Shown: piece by piece, positions 46,941 to 58,578 of the stretch
How the letters are laid out: every line of letters starts with the position of its first letter
Position numbering within the stretch: position 1 is the stretch's first letter
Assembly: GCA_034769895.1 (NCBI GenBank)
Contig: CM068369.1
Location: 423,609,479-423,673,478, forward strand
Length of the DNA stretch: 64,000 nt
Reading direction: 5' to 3'
Origin: Magicicada septendecula
Taxonomy: Eukaryota > Arthropoda > Insecta > Hemiptera > Cicadidae
Notes under the pieces: model-generated
What the model was told of the DNA's origin: nothing
The model's input: only the letters and a program-made list of their open reading frames with translations
Database searches by the model: none
Program-made: the position numbers and the translations under genes

Positions 46941-47270
46941 AAACTGCAAAAATCATAATTTTTGTATGCACTCTCGATCATAACTGACGATAGGAACGAC
47001 ATATTTGGTTGATTCTTTTTTTGTTTTGTTCGTTATGCTCCCGGGATAGAAATAACTCAATTGAATGTTTTCAATTGAAAAAAAAATCTGGAAGATCTGG
47101 AGAAAAACTGCAAAAATCATAATTTTTGTATGCACTCTCGATCATAACTGACGATAGGAACGACATATTTGGTTGATCCTTTTTTTGTTTTGTTCGTTAT
47201 GCTCCCGGGATAGAAATAACTCAATTGAATGTTTTAAATTGAAAAAAAAATCTGGAAGATCTGGAGAAAA
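46941..47270 (+). repeat. 165-bp tandem repeat, two units
   Basis: Units 46941-47105 and 47106-47270 begin AACTGCAAAAATCATAATTT and are nearly identical. They lie in the 5' region of the Helitron. Confidence 0.88.
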
Positions 47271-47308
47271 ATGTAGTTATTTTATTTCTATTCCAATTTA
47301 TTTCGCTA

Positions 47309-47555
47309 CTAGCTGACCCGACAGACGTTGTCCTGTCCAAATTTCAATAAATTTGTTTGTGATCGTTTTATTTATATTTCGATTTCGATTGCAAGATCGA
47401 TGTTCAAGTAAACAATCAAAACAAAGAAATGCTTTGTTTCCATTGGTTTGCTGTGACATCACCATTTCGTTGATTGAAATACTTTATGATACACGACATT
47501 TTTTGTTTTGTTGTCTGGCGTGTAAACAAACAAAGCTGATGGTTTTCCGACATTT
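47309..47555 (-). repeat. Inverted copy of the Helitron 3' end
   Basis: The first ~55 bp matches the reverse complement of 51340-51401. The rest (about 47370-47555) matches the reverse complement of 50805-50990, which codes for the helicase C-terminus. The ~350 bp between these parts in the right copy is missing here, with the joint near 47369. Confidence 0.85.
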
Positions 47556-47918
47556 CCAAAATATTTCGCTATACGTGCGCAAATGTCGTTTGACAGCTGA
47601 TTGTCACATTGTGAATCAAGCCAATCGGTTACATAGTGACGAAAAATTGATTCAGTTGTTTATTTTCAGTTGAATTGTGATTTTGTTGTAAGTTCATCGC
47701 AATTGTTTCATGAAATGAATTAAGTTTCGTCGTTTTATCTCAAACAAATTTACAGATTTACCTACGAAATACGGTGAGTTTTGAAGTGACAAACGGTTAT
47801 ACAGTAACAACAAAGTGAATCAATTGTCCATTTTCAGTTGAACTGTGATTCTTCGCATCGCACATTGTGTCGCAATCGACACAATTGAATTGAATTGACA
47901 CAATTTAATCGCATTGCA

Positions 47919-50887
47919 ATGCCGCCAATAAGACGGAGCAATTTAGGTCGCAGAACTCGCAATGCTACAAACCAAACGAATTTTCGATCTAATCGAACTG
48001 CAGAGCAACGCGAAGAGCGAAATGAAATTGAACGGAATCCATTATCACAAACACGTTCAGCACGTACACAAGAAGAAAGAGAAAATGCAAACGAAGATGA
48101 TATGCATCGAATGAGACATCATCGGTCAGTAGAAACCAATCGCGCGATAATGAATTTGAATAATCGTGCAAGAAGACAAACAAATGTTGTGTTGAATACT
48201 CATCGAGCTGCATTCCGTTACAACGTGACAATTGATTACAGTGCAGATCAATCCGTTGCTATTGGATCGATGAGCGTTGTGTGCCCACATTGTAAGGCAT
48301 TGAAATACAGAAATGAAACCCATGGATTGTGTTGCGCAAGTGGCAAAGTCAAACTGGCGCCATTGGTCCCGCCACCAGAGCCATTGCGCTCATTGGTTTC
48401 TGGAACAGGAACAGATTCCACACATTTCCTGACACAAATCCAGAAATACAACAGTTGCTTCCAAATGACTTCATTTGGCGCAACAAATGTGGTTCGGGAC
48501 AATTTCATGCCCACTTTCAAGGTAATTGCAACACAATCATCTTTCACACCATTCGATACTTCCACACAACATGATTATTCGACAACAATATTATTATCAT
48601 TATATTATCTATATAAACAAAAATTAAATTCGCGCTGTATATAATATATAGCAGCCTATATATCGCTTCTTTAACCTTTACAGATTCAAGGTCAAATATA
48701 TCATCAAGCAGGTTCGCTATTCCCACCGCCGGATGCAGACTATAAATTTCTGCAGATTTATTTCATGGGCAATTCACCACAAGAAGTAGATAAGCGTTGT
48801 TCACACAACAGTTCGGTGAAAAGACCAATTGTGGAACAACTGCAAATGTTTTTTCATCAATACAATGAATTGATTGCATTGTTCAATTCACTTGGAATTA
48901 ATCGTCAAAGAAATTTCAACGATGGAAACAAGGAAATCCAGTTCCAGGTTACCCACATGTATTTTCCACCGATGCATTAGGTCGCATTTACACAGTCCAT
49001 CCAAGCAACGACGAGTGTTTCTATTTGCGTTTGCTATTAGTCAACGTTCGTGGCCCAACATCATTCCAACATCTACGAACTGTTAATGGTGAATTGTGTG
49101 GCACATATAGAGAAGCCTGTCAACGTTTGCGATTGCTAGAGAATGACACTCACTGGGATTACACCCTCGGAGATGCTGTGATTTCGTCAAATGCTCATCA
49201 AATACGAACATTGTTTTCGATAATTATCTCAACATGCTTCCCATCGAAACCGATTGATTTGTGGACCAAATACAAAGATGACATGTCTGATGATATTTTG
49301 CATCAGATGCGTACATCAAATCCAGATTTGCAACTGAGCGAGGAAATTTACAACGAGGCATTGATATAAATTGAGGACATGTGCTTGATGATATCGAACA
49401 AGGTATTACCTCAATTAGGCATGACAGCGCCCAATCGTCCGATGCACGACGCATTTAATCAAGAGTTGAAACGCGAAAAACAATATGATTGCGATGCATT
49501 GAGAGAATCAGTTCGAACGAACGTTCCGCTGTTGAATCGGCAACAAAAATATGCGTACGACACTCTCATGAAAGTTGTGAACGATGGAACTGGAGGGATT
49601 TTCTTCTTGGACGCTCCCGGTGGAACTGGGAAAACTTTTCTGATCGCATTGATTTTGGTAACGATTCGCTCGCAGAATGAAATTGCACTTGCACTTGCTT
49701 CATCAGGAATTGCAGCTACGTTGTTGGAAGGCGGTCGAACAGCTCATTCAGCACTCAAGTTGCCGTTGAATATGCAAATCAATGAAACTCCAATGTGCAA
49801 CCTTTCGAAAAACTGTGCGATGGCCAAAGTTTTGCAGCAATGCAAATTGATCGTTTGGGATGAATGTACGATGGCGCATAAAAAGTCTTTGGAGGCATTA
49901 GACCGAACGATGCAAGATCTACGAAACAATCAAAACCGGTTTGGTGGTGCGATGATTCTGTTGGCAGGTGATTTTCGCCAAACATTGCCAGTGATTCCAC
50001 GGTCAACGCCAGCCGATGAACTTAATGCATGTTTGAAGTCGTCCGTTTTGTGGAAACACGTCAAGACACTCAAATTAAGTATGAACACGCGTGTCGAGTT
50101 GCAGAACGACCAATCTGGAGAAGTATTTTCAAAACAATTGCTGGACATTGGCAATGGCAAAATCCCCGTTGACATTTCGACTGGCTGCATTACATTCCCC
50201 GTCGATTTTTGCCATTCACCGAATCAAAGACCGAACTCATCCGAAAGGTGTTCCCAAACATTGCTCAAAATTACAAAAATCATGTTTGGTTGAGCGAACG
50301 TGCTATATTGGCTGCGAAAAACATTAATGTCGACGAATTGAATTTCAACATTCAAAGTGAAATTGCTGGCGAATTGATGACGTACAAATCGGTGGATTCC
50401 ATTACTAGCCAAGATGATGTCGTCAACTATCCAACCGAATTTTTAAACTCGCTGGAATTGCCCGGATTGCCGCCTCACAATCTCAAATTAAAAGTCGGAT
50501 CGGTAATCATAATGTTGCGAAATATCAACCACCCAATTCTTTGTAATGGCCCCCGGCTTGCGGTGAAGAAACTGATAAACAACGTCATCGAAGCAACAAT
50601 TCTTAAAGGAAAGTACAAAGGAGAAGACGTTTTGATACCACGCATCCCAATGATTCCGACCGACTTGCCATTCGACTTTAAACGCTTGCAGTTTCCGGTG
50701 CGGCTTGCATTTGCAATGACAATAAACAAATCACAAGGGCAGTCATTGAGTGTTTGCGGCATTAACCTTGAAAATCCATGGTCAATTGTATGTCGCCTGT
50801 TCCCGTGTCAGAAAACCATCAGCTTTGTTTGTTAACGCGCCAGACAACAAAACAAAACATGTCGTGTATCATAAAGCATTGCAATGA
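47919..50887 (+). pseudogene. Helitron RepHel protein lacking the Rep core
   Basis: ATG at 47919 (MPPIRRSNLG). Order: basic N-terminus; CPHCKALKYRNETHGLCC zinc-finger-like start of Helitron Rep proteins; after frame changes near 48530-48680, SLFPPPDADYKFLQIYFMG; and IVEQLQMFF. The part that should hold the HUH replication initiator and catalytic Tyr is absent: near 48915 the sequence jumps to YPHVFSTDALGRIYTV, the region ahead of the helicase. Next is NDECFYLRLLLVNVRGPTSF, then a Pif1-type helicase with DAPGGTGKTF (Walker A, 49613), LIVWDECTMAHKK (Walker B), LLAGDFRQTLPVIPR, and motifs VRLAFAMTINKSQGQS, HGQLYVACSRV and VNAPDNKTKH, ending at 50887. Stops at 49367-49369 and frameshifts near 50205 and 50775 disable it. 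Full proteins initiate rolling-circle transposition; this one cannot. Confidence 0.9.
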
Positions 50888-51117
50888 ACGAAATGGTGAT
50901 GTCACAGCAAACCAATCGAAACAAAGCATTTCTTTATTTTGATTGTTTACTTGAACATCGATCTTGCAATCGAAATCGAAATGTAAATAAAACACCTTGA
51001 GATTCATTGTGATTTCAAATTTAATGGAAGAAAATAAACCATTTGGTTGACATGAAATTCTGACTTAATTCAATTGTGTCTTAAATTTTGGAACAAAACC
51101 GCATGGTTCCAAGTCGA

Positions 51118-51321
51118 TCACATTCCAGGCACATCACACATTTCCAGCATTTCAGCGGTGTACTGCCGATAGAATTCATCTCGCATGTAAAATTTTCCAT
51201 TGGCGTACTTCTGAATGTACTCCTCCTCAAATTGAATATCCATGGCCACAATCGTTAATAGATACAATGAACACTCAGAAATACGTTTTATTCTCATTTT
51301 TACTTTTTTACGCATTTCCAA
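51118..51321 (-). other. Open 67-codon frame in the Helitron 3' region, possible captured exon
   Basis: Minus-strand frame starting ATG at 51321 with FEEEYIQKYANGKFYMRDEF then YRQYTAEMLEMCDVPGM. The amino acid mix looks like a real protein: acidic and aromatic, not low complexity. It lies between the helicase stop and the 3' terminus, against the element's sense. I do not recognise the family. Helitrons often carry captured host exons; that origin is inference. It is absent from the inverted 3' end at 47309-47555. Confidence 0.4.
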
Positions 51322-51439
51322 TAGCTTTTCACAAATTCACAAAACGATTACAAACAAATTTATTGAAATTTGGACAGGACAACGTCTGTCGGGTCATCTA
51401 GTAACATAATATTAGCAATTTTGTCAAAACATTAATACA

Positions 51440-52355
51440 TGAGTAAGCCCAGCTTTGTAAATCCCAAGTTTTAAAAGCCAATCGGAAAAGCCTCGGTGTT
51501 CTGATGGGACATTGTCTTCATTGGCACGCATGTTTTGGTCTAACTTTAAGACCTGAATATTTTTCCAACACTTACTATTCTTCATGTATGAAGAAAGTAT
51601 TTCGGTTCTGCTGCCATGTGGAACAACAGGGAGAATTTGTCTAAAATCTCCACCGAAAAGAAAGACTGCACCTCCAAATGGTTTTTTAGAAGGAACTTTT
51701 GGATCTTCAGCTTAGAGTTCTTTATACAGTGTGTCAACTGCATTTACTCCATGTGCTGGGGCCATTGAAGCTTCATCCCAGATTATCACTTTGGCCTTTT
51801 CCAGTTCATTTGCCATATGAGTCCCGTGTCGAACATTACAGGTTGATGTTTCATTTATTGGAATAGGCAGCTTGAAACGACTGTGGGAAGTTCTGCCTCC
51901 CTCAAGCAAAGTTGCTGCTATGCCTGTAAATGCACATGGCAAGACTAATTCATTTTTGCTATGTACATAGTGCATGATTGTGTTGTAAAGGAAGGTTTTA
52001 CCACTTCCGCCAGGTCCATCAATAAAGAATAGACGTTTGGGTAAGTTGGTTTTCAATTGCTTCCCTGATTTTGTCGAAAGCCCTTCTTTGCCCTGGGTTG
52101 AGCATTTGAAACTTTTCTTCGAACATGGTTTTTTCGGCAATTGGATCATAATATTTTCCAGAATGGATTGGCTCGTCATAGCTGCCAACTGGAAGTTCTA
52201 GGCCAAAATCTACCAATGACTTTCCATGTGTTCGAAGGACAGATTCAATTTCTTTAAGCGTCAAATAGAGAGCTTTTTCTCCATCAGGAAAGCTCTCTTA
52301 TAGTCTTGTATAACATTGTCCTTATGTCTGTCGAATAATGCTGCTGTATCCTGTA
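51440..52355 (-). pseudogene. Second Pif1-like Helitron helicase fragment
   Basis: Minus strand: FDRHKDNVIQDYKRAFLM at 52345, LKEIESVLRTHGKSLVDFGL, MLNPGQRRAFDKI, a frameshift near 52040, FFIDGPGGSGKTFLYNT (Walker A, about 52030-51985), CAFTGIAATLLEGGRTSH, VIIWDEASMAPAHG (Walker B), then a stop at 51712-51714 and AVFLFGGDFRQILPVVPHG and LDQNMRA. The sequence ends near 51440 without the later helicase motifs. It is only distantly similar to the helicase at 49379-50887 and opposite in strand, so it comes from a different Helitron family. It abuts the 3' end of the first Helitron. Confidence 0.88.
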
Positions 52356-52853
52356 ACGTTATTATCGTGTATCTTGTTAAGACATTACAAAAGTCGGGAA
52401 CCAGTTCAATTTGTTACCTGTTAATTAAACTAGCTGCCGTTGTTAGCAAACCTTACTCACTAACAAATTATAACACATTATTATTTAGGAATTAGACAAG
52501 GATTGCATAAATTTATTCACTCGCTGGGTGTTAGCAAAAACATCTCTTTATTATTATATTTATATCTCATAGTTTACTTTACTCTTAAAGAAGTACTCTA
52601 CTAAATTCTGCATTTAATATGTTGAAAATTTTTTTTCTTATTCTTTTTATCTCAAAAGCATTCAGCTAGATATTGTTTTAAGTACCACGGATCCGGGTCT
52701 CAACTTTGTTATGTTTTAATTTATCACAACTTTAACCAAATTATTTGAAGAATAATTTTGGGTGTAAATTTTAGAATTACCTTACATCTAAACATCGTAA
52801 TGTTATTACTACTTCATTACAGAGATTACAAATATATATATATATATATATAT
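52356..52853. other. AT-rich spacer ending in a (TA)n tract
   Basis: No gene recognised. A (TA)n run at about 52831-52853 borders the giant terminal repeat. Confidence 0.55.
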
Positions 52854-55800
52854 TGTAATAAAACAATTAGTGGTGCTAGTAATAATAATAAAATGATAAA
52901 TAATATTTCTGTCGTGTTATTCTGTCCCACGTTGGATACGTCAAATTTGTAATAAAACAATTAATTACCGTTCTATGGTGTTCTAAAATTCTGATGTAAT
53001 CAAGCCCCACAAGTTGGGTTCACCAAATTTGTAATAAAACGATAATGTGAAATAAATAACGGTTGTAAAAATGTGTGTAGTAACGTATCTAATATCTTCT
53101 TGTCTTCTAAGCTCTTACTGTTGATCTTCGCTTTGGTAATAAAACCATACTATAATTGTAATTGTAGAGTGTTCTGGTATAATATTATCCAGGATAATTT
53201 TTATGGTGTGTATGTGTAGTAGTGATGTTCCGCTCTGGGAATCGTCGATTTGGTAAAGTTCCTGGTCTTTGTTATTGGTAATTGGGATGTTATTACCATC
53301 AATTAAATAAAGTGTATTTTGCTGTGTAGCAAATTGAAATAAAATATAAATTTAAAATTTATATTTATAAAAAAAAAATAATTTCGGAAAAAATATTTTC
53401 GAAGTATTTATGTGCTTAATATTTAGGAATAAATTGAGGTTGTGGATCGTAATTATAATTATAATAGTAAGGTGTTTAATTTGGTAATAAATTTCTGTTC
53501 GGTAAATTTGTTAAAAAGATAATCCAATTAACTTCAAGTTAGGCGAAAACGGCTCTCTTCTTCTTACTCTTGAAATGTTGTAGTTTCGCATATACTGCCT
53601 TTAAAGATTATCTATTTTTCTTGGTTAATTAATGATTATGTCCTTTGATAAGAGAAATCAACTCCAATTTACCAAAAAACAAACAAATACGTTTATTAAA
53701 TACAATAATAAGGTTGGTCGATTAATTAATCGAGGTTACAAGCCATATCGACTCGCTCTGGGTCGGTCGATATTAGAAGTTTTACAATTGTATTATTTAA
53801 ACAGGTTCTTTGAACGGTTATTTATATAAAAAGCCAGAGAAGGTCAGGGACATGAAAGTATAACACTTACAATTCAAAAAAGGTCTTAAATTTAAACAAT
53901 ATACTGGTAATTATTAATAATAAAGTTTATATATAATTTTGTTCAAACCAGAAAGCAGTTAGTCGTCTCTAATTGAGGTGATGGAACTGGATCAGAATGG
54001 CCGCCTGACGCATGCGCGTTGAAAGCTTCTAATGTAAACAACGTACTTGTTGAGATAATATGTCCCTTCTTCGGTTAAATGTTCTTCGCTACGGTATATG
54101 ATCTTCTGGGGTATAGTTTATTGTCACTGGTGTTAGATGGAAACGTTCACTTGGTGTAAAAATGTTGTTAAATAGGTATATCAACTGGTGTTTATGTGTG
54201 TCAGTTAACCTCGAATTTTCACTTGGTGTTTGATGCGATTTCAGTGTTATTTCATGTAATTGGTTATATGTGATTTCGTTTATAGGTGTTATGTAGTTCG
54301 TGGGTCAACTTCACCACTTCACTTTCATTAAAATAGTTAAAAACTTAGTTTACATAAAATGATTCAGAACTCCGTTGTAGCATAACGTCCATTAAAGGTT
54401 GGTTCAATCAAATATTCACAAGAAGTGCTCTCTTCGAGGTATAATAATGAACTGTCTGTATTTCCTTCATCTCATGAAAATCTTAGCCTATATAATATAG
54501 TTCAGACATTGTTTCACATCGCCTTAACTTCCGACACGTTTTAAAATAGTACACTATGCTCAAAAAATAATTCTGTTATTAGTTAACTGTTTGTAATATT
54601 AAATACATATTCGTTTTCACTATTCTATTCTACTTATTTTGATAGTAATTAAGTTAGTATTACAAAGTTTTATCTGAAAATTATATGTCTTATAATTTTT
54701 TGGGAGGTAGGCCTAAAATTATACTTCCCTGTCTTCTATGTAAATAATAGCCATTTTAACTAATATAATTATTATTCTATGAAATCTGAAATTTGTATAA
54801 TTATCAATTCTCACTTATTTTATTGCAATTTAGTATACTAATGATGGTTTTTTAATATAATTCAATTGTATATGACTTCCCCTAGGATAGTGTTAGTTAA
54901 TCTATTTCAGTTTTAATGGTATTTTATTAGACAATTAAATAATTTTACTCATATAATGACCATATCTTTAGAAAGCCTTATTTACATAGTATTTAATATG
55001 TTGGGTGTATCTTGCCCAAATATTGTCAGTTTGACTGGTTTATAAGATTAGGTTTATTAATTATTCTGCATTTTAACTTTATTATATTGCCTAGATTTGA
55101 ATTGTGGCTATTTGCAGAATGTTTTATTCATGTAATTATTTTATTTCCTTCTCTGACTTCTGACTCTGATATATTTGATTAAAAATTAGTTCTCTGATCT
55201 GGCATAACAGTAATTATAGATTATACAATTAAAATATAACACCCAGATATATAACACTGGTGTTCTTAATAACATTGTTTTGGTATATCACCTAATAACA
55301 TAATAAAAAGTATTTCTACAACATTGGAATGATATCTAATTTTAGATAATGCATTCCTAAATTAACATGAACAATAAAATAACAATTATAATACTAATAT
55401 TTCTTATGACTAACCCTTACTTATCTAAATGCTATATTTAATTGGAACCCAACATTTGGATCCATATATAATTGTTAATACCTTCTACAACTTCATCATA
55501 AACAGTTAGTTCTGTAATTCCCCATTTTATAAGATTTATGCCCCCTCTTAAAGTATAACCCTGGCTATCTAAGTTATATTCCATTCTATGGAATGTTCAT
55601 ATCGCTTTAGTAGCTTTTATTTAGTAATATTACTACTTCATTATCAAAGTAGGCACTGTTCACAAAACTTAAAGTTTGTTACTATGTACTGCAACTCATG
55701 TACCTTTCTTAAAGTTTATTAGTTATAATTTGATCACTTACACTTTTCCATGGTGAATTATTACTATATTTACTAGTCTTTTTCTAGTTTTTAATATGAA

Positions 55801-56734
55801 ATATTCAACCATGGGGGAACTGTGAAGATTTGTTTATACACATTACACAATAACTTTTTGAATGCACTAATATTTACTACAGCTAACACTTTTAGTTTTT
55901 TGTCAGTTTTACAGTGATATGGTTTTTTAATGTGTTATACTTTCTCTTTGGGCATTCATTGATTTTGGGGTTTTTTGGGGTTCTATCCCTATGGGGTTTT
56001 TGTTTTATATGGGTCGTCTTAATTATTCTTCTTTCTTCTTGAGTTTGGTTCTTCTTTATTCTTCCTTCTTCTGTAGATTTAGTTTTGATTATTCTTCTTT
56101 CTTCTTTGAGTTTTAATTGTTTTTCCTTATTCTTTAGCTTTGATTGTTCTTCCTTCTTCTGTCTTCAGTAGCTTTGATTGTTCTTCTTTCTTCCTTCTTC
56201 TGTAGTAGTAGTTTTAATTAGTTCTGCTTTCTTCTCTAGATTTAGTTTGTTCTTCTTTCTTCCTTCTTCAGTAATAGTAGTTTTAATTAGTTCTTCCTCC
56301 TTCAGTAGTTTTAATTATTCTTCTTTCTTCTGTCTTCAGTAGCTTTGATTGTTCTTCTTTCTTCCTTCTTCTGTAGTAGTAGTTTTAATTATTCTTCTTT
56401 CTTCTTTGAGTTTTAATTGTTCTTCCTTCTTCTTTAGCTTTGATTGTTCTTCCTTCTTCTGTCTTCAGTAGCTTTGATTGTTCTTCTTTCTTCCTTCTTC
56501 TGTAGTAGTAGTTTTAATTAGTTCTTCTTTCTTCTCTAGATTTAGTTTGTTCTTCTTTCTTCCTTCTTCAGTAATAGTAGTTTTAATTAGTTCTTCCTTC
56601 TTCCTTCTTCAGTAGTTTTAATTATTCTTCTTTCTTCTGTCTTCAGTAGCTTTGATTGTTCTTCTTTCTTCCTTCTTCTGTAGTAGTAGTTTTAATTAGT
56701 CTTCTTTCTTCTTTAGTTTTAATTGTTCTTCTGT
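52854..56734 (-). repeat. 3' giant terminal repeat (left copy)
   Basis: The true right end is unknown because the other copy runs off the window; it may reach past 56734. It contains three primer-site-like modules near its left end, AT-rich DNA in the middle and a TTC-rich minisatellite at its right. The 65-codon plus frame at 53632-53829 occurs in both copies and is probably chance. Confidence 0.88.
52926..53040 (-). repeat. Repeated LTR-end plus primer-site-like modules
   Basis: TGTAATAAAAC occurs at 52854, 52948 and 53030. The second and third copies are preceded by CCCACGTTGGATACGTCAAAT and CACAAGTTGGGTTCACCAAAT. On the minus strand these read TGACGTATCCAACGTGGG and TGGTGAACCCAACTTGTG, each after ATTACAAATT. 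They parallel the real junction at 60100-60122 (TGGCGTCCAACTAAAGGG). The same pair sits at 60216 and 60298 in the other repeat. Confidence 0.75.
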
Positions 56735-56960
56735 CTTCAGTAGTTTTGATTGTTCTTCTTTCTTCCTTCTTCTGTAGTAGTAGTTTTAATTAGTCTTCTT
56801 TCTTCTTTAGTTTTAATTATTCTTCTTTCTTCTGTCTTCAGTAGCTTTGACTGTTCTTCTGTCTTCTTTGAGTTTTAATTGTTCTTCTTTCTTCTTTCTT
56901 CAGTAGCTTAGATTGTTCTTCTTTCTTCTGTCTTCAGTAGTTTTTCACTGTGTATGCCTT
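56020..56960 (+). repeat. TTC-rich minisatellite (polypyrimidine)
   Basis: Degenerate tandem units built from TTCTTCTTTCTTC, TTCAGTAGCTTTGATTG and GTAGTAGTTTTAATTA blocks, with a larger period of about 190 bp. The plus strand is almost purine-free in long stretches. The second copy starts at about 63286. Confidence 0.95.
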
Positions 56961-58578
56961 GGTTTCTTCTAGTCTGGTTTCCTTGATGGGGTATATTAAT
57001 TGCCTGCTTCTATCTTACCTGGGTAATTTTGTTATTATTATTTTTAGTCTTCTGGGTTTTTAAATTTGTATTATATTATATTATTTGCAGAAATTTTCTT
57101 TATTCAACCTTTCTTGTGAATATATTATTAAACAGTGCATTTTAATTAATTCTCATCTGGATATTCCATATATTAGAGCTTTATTAATGATCATTGAGTA
57201 ATGCATTTGTGTGGATTATCTGTCACGCTACAGATTGCTCTCTTCCAGAAGTGATTAGTTCAGATCATACTTAGTTTGTCTGAAGTAATTGCTTATGACA
57301 TTATATTATAAATTATATTTCTTTACTTCCTTCACTTTTCTAAAAATTTTTTCTCCCATATTTTTGAGCTTATCTATATCTCATTATTAACTGGATTCTT
57401 ACTGATAGTAATAGTCATCTGAGGTTCGTTATTTTTTATTTTTCCATTTTCTTCTTAACTCGTTTCTTTATCCTTGGGATATTTATTCCCTAAAATTCCC
57501 TAACACGTTAGCTGGGGCAGTGTCCAGAGGGGCTCCGTAGGCTTCACACTCTGCTGGCCATGCTACGTCATTTATTGATTACAGAGGTAAATCATCTCTG
57601 ACCAATACATAATAATACTGCTGGACTTATCTCAGACAGTCATTAATAAAAATTATATAAGAATAGTCCACCTTATGACAACAACAAAAAAATTAAATAT
57701 CTTTGGATATTTCACTTCGTATACGAACAGATCTATTAATATTTCTATCTTAGTGAATCTCTATCTCAGTTATTTTTCTCAATGGTTAGCTCTGTTGGCA
57801 TTTTATTTCTCCTTGTGATTGGAAGCTGGTATAATATAATTATCACTCCTTATTCAGTGTAAAGTTTTTAATTCTCTGTCATTTTTTGACTGTTATTACA
57901 ATCTCCTTCTGGTCATTGGTAGCATATATTTTGTATTATATTTTTGTTCCTTTCTTAATTCTTGTGAATCGTTCCCTAGTATTATGTTTTTTCGATTACT
58001 CTTTTAATTGTCCTTTTAATAATTGACATTGATTATATGATCATCTTTTTCTTATGGATTTATTTATATATAGTTTTTCCTTTCTTTTTCAAGATTTTAT
58101 TCTGCTCTTGCTTTTTATCCAAATGCACTCCTTTATTTTTAATTCCATATGTTTAATATCTCTGTTTATTTGACATAAAATTCTCATTAATTTCACTTTT
58201 GAATTTTGAGATTTAATTCAAAATTCATTTTCCTTCTGATTCATAAATTGTTTTCTAAATAATAGGTAAGTAAGTAGTCATTACTTCTTTTTTGAATTTT
58301 TACTTTTATATTATTTCTTCCATACATTCAATTACTCATAATATTTTTTCATAAATATGGTTAACATATCATATTATTACCCTAAATATGGTATTAGCTC
58401 TCTTCTTTTCTTTATTTCAAATGTACTTCTTATAATTATTTTTCTTTTAAATACCCAGGTTGAAGATTTTTATTAGGTTGGACAATTGCTCATAATTTCT
58501 TTTTCTTTGACATAGTTTTTTGCCATTGCCGGTTATCATAACATCAGTCCCTTTTTGTGGAGGTGTATGGTATTAGAC
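56961..58578. other. Internal region of the giant-repeat element, no gene
   Basis: AT-rich, probably the 3' untranslated part of the element downstream of the coiled-coil ORF. It includes a short GC-richer patch at 57510-57570. The inner border of the left repeat must lie in or just before this stretch. Confidence 0.5.

Larger units (their letters stand above)
46606..51401 (+). mobile_element. Helitron, internally deleted, with inverted 3' end
   Basis: The left boundary A|TCTATATAAATAAAA and right boundary CATCTAG|T fit Helitron rules (5' TC, 3' CTAG, insertion between A and T). The 5' part contains AACGGCTGGACCGATTTGGC, which I recall from insect Helitron ends, and a 165-bp tandem repeat. 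The right end GACAGGACAACGTCTGTCGG is preceded by the helicase gene. An inverted copy of the 3' end, including the end of the helicase coding sequence, lies at 47309-47555. If 47309 is the true left end, the 700 bp to its left belong to another element. Confidence 0.7.

Noticed and set aside
47353..47673. 106-codon plus-strand frame at the Helitron left end
   Set aside because: It overlaps the inverted copy of the helicase 3' end; the coding sense there belongs to the other strand.
53632..53829. 65-codon plus-strand frame present in both giant repeats
   Set aside because: Both copies exist only because the repeats are near-identical. No recognised motif, and it lies antisense to the element.
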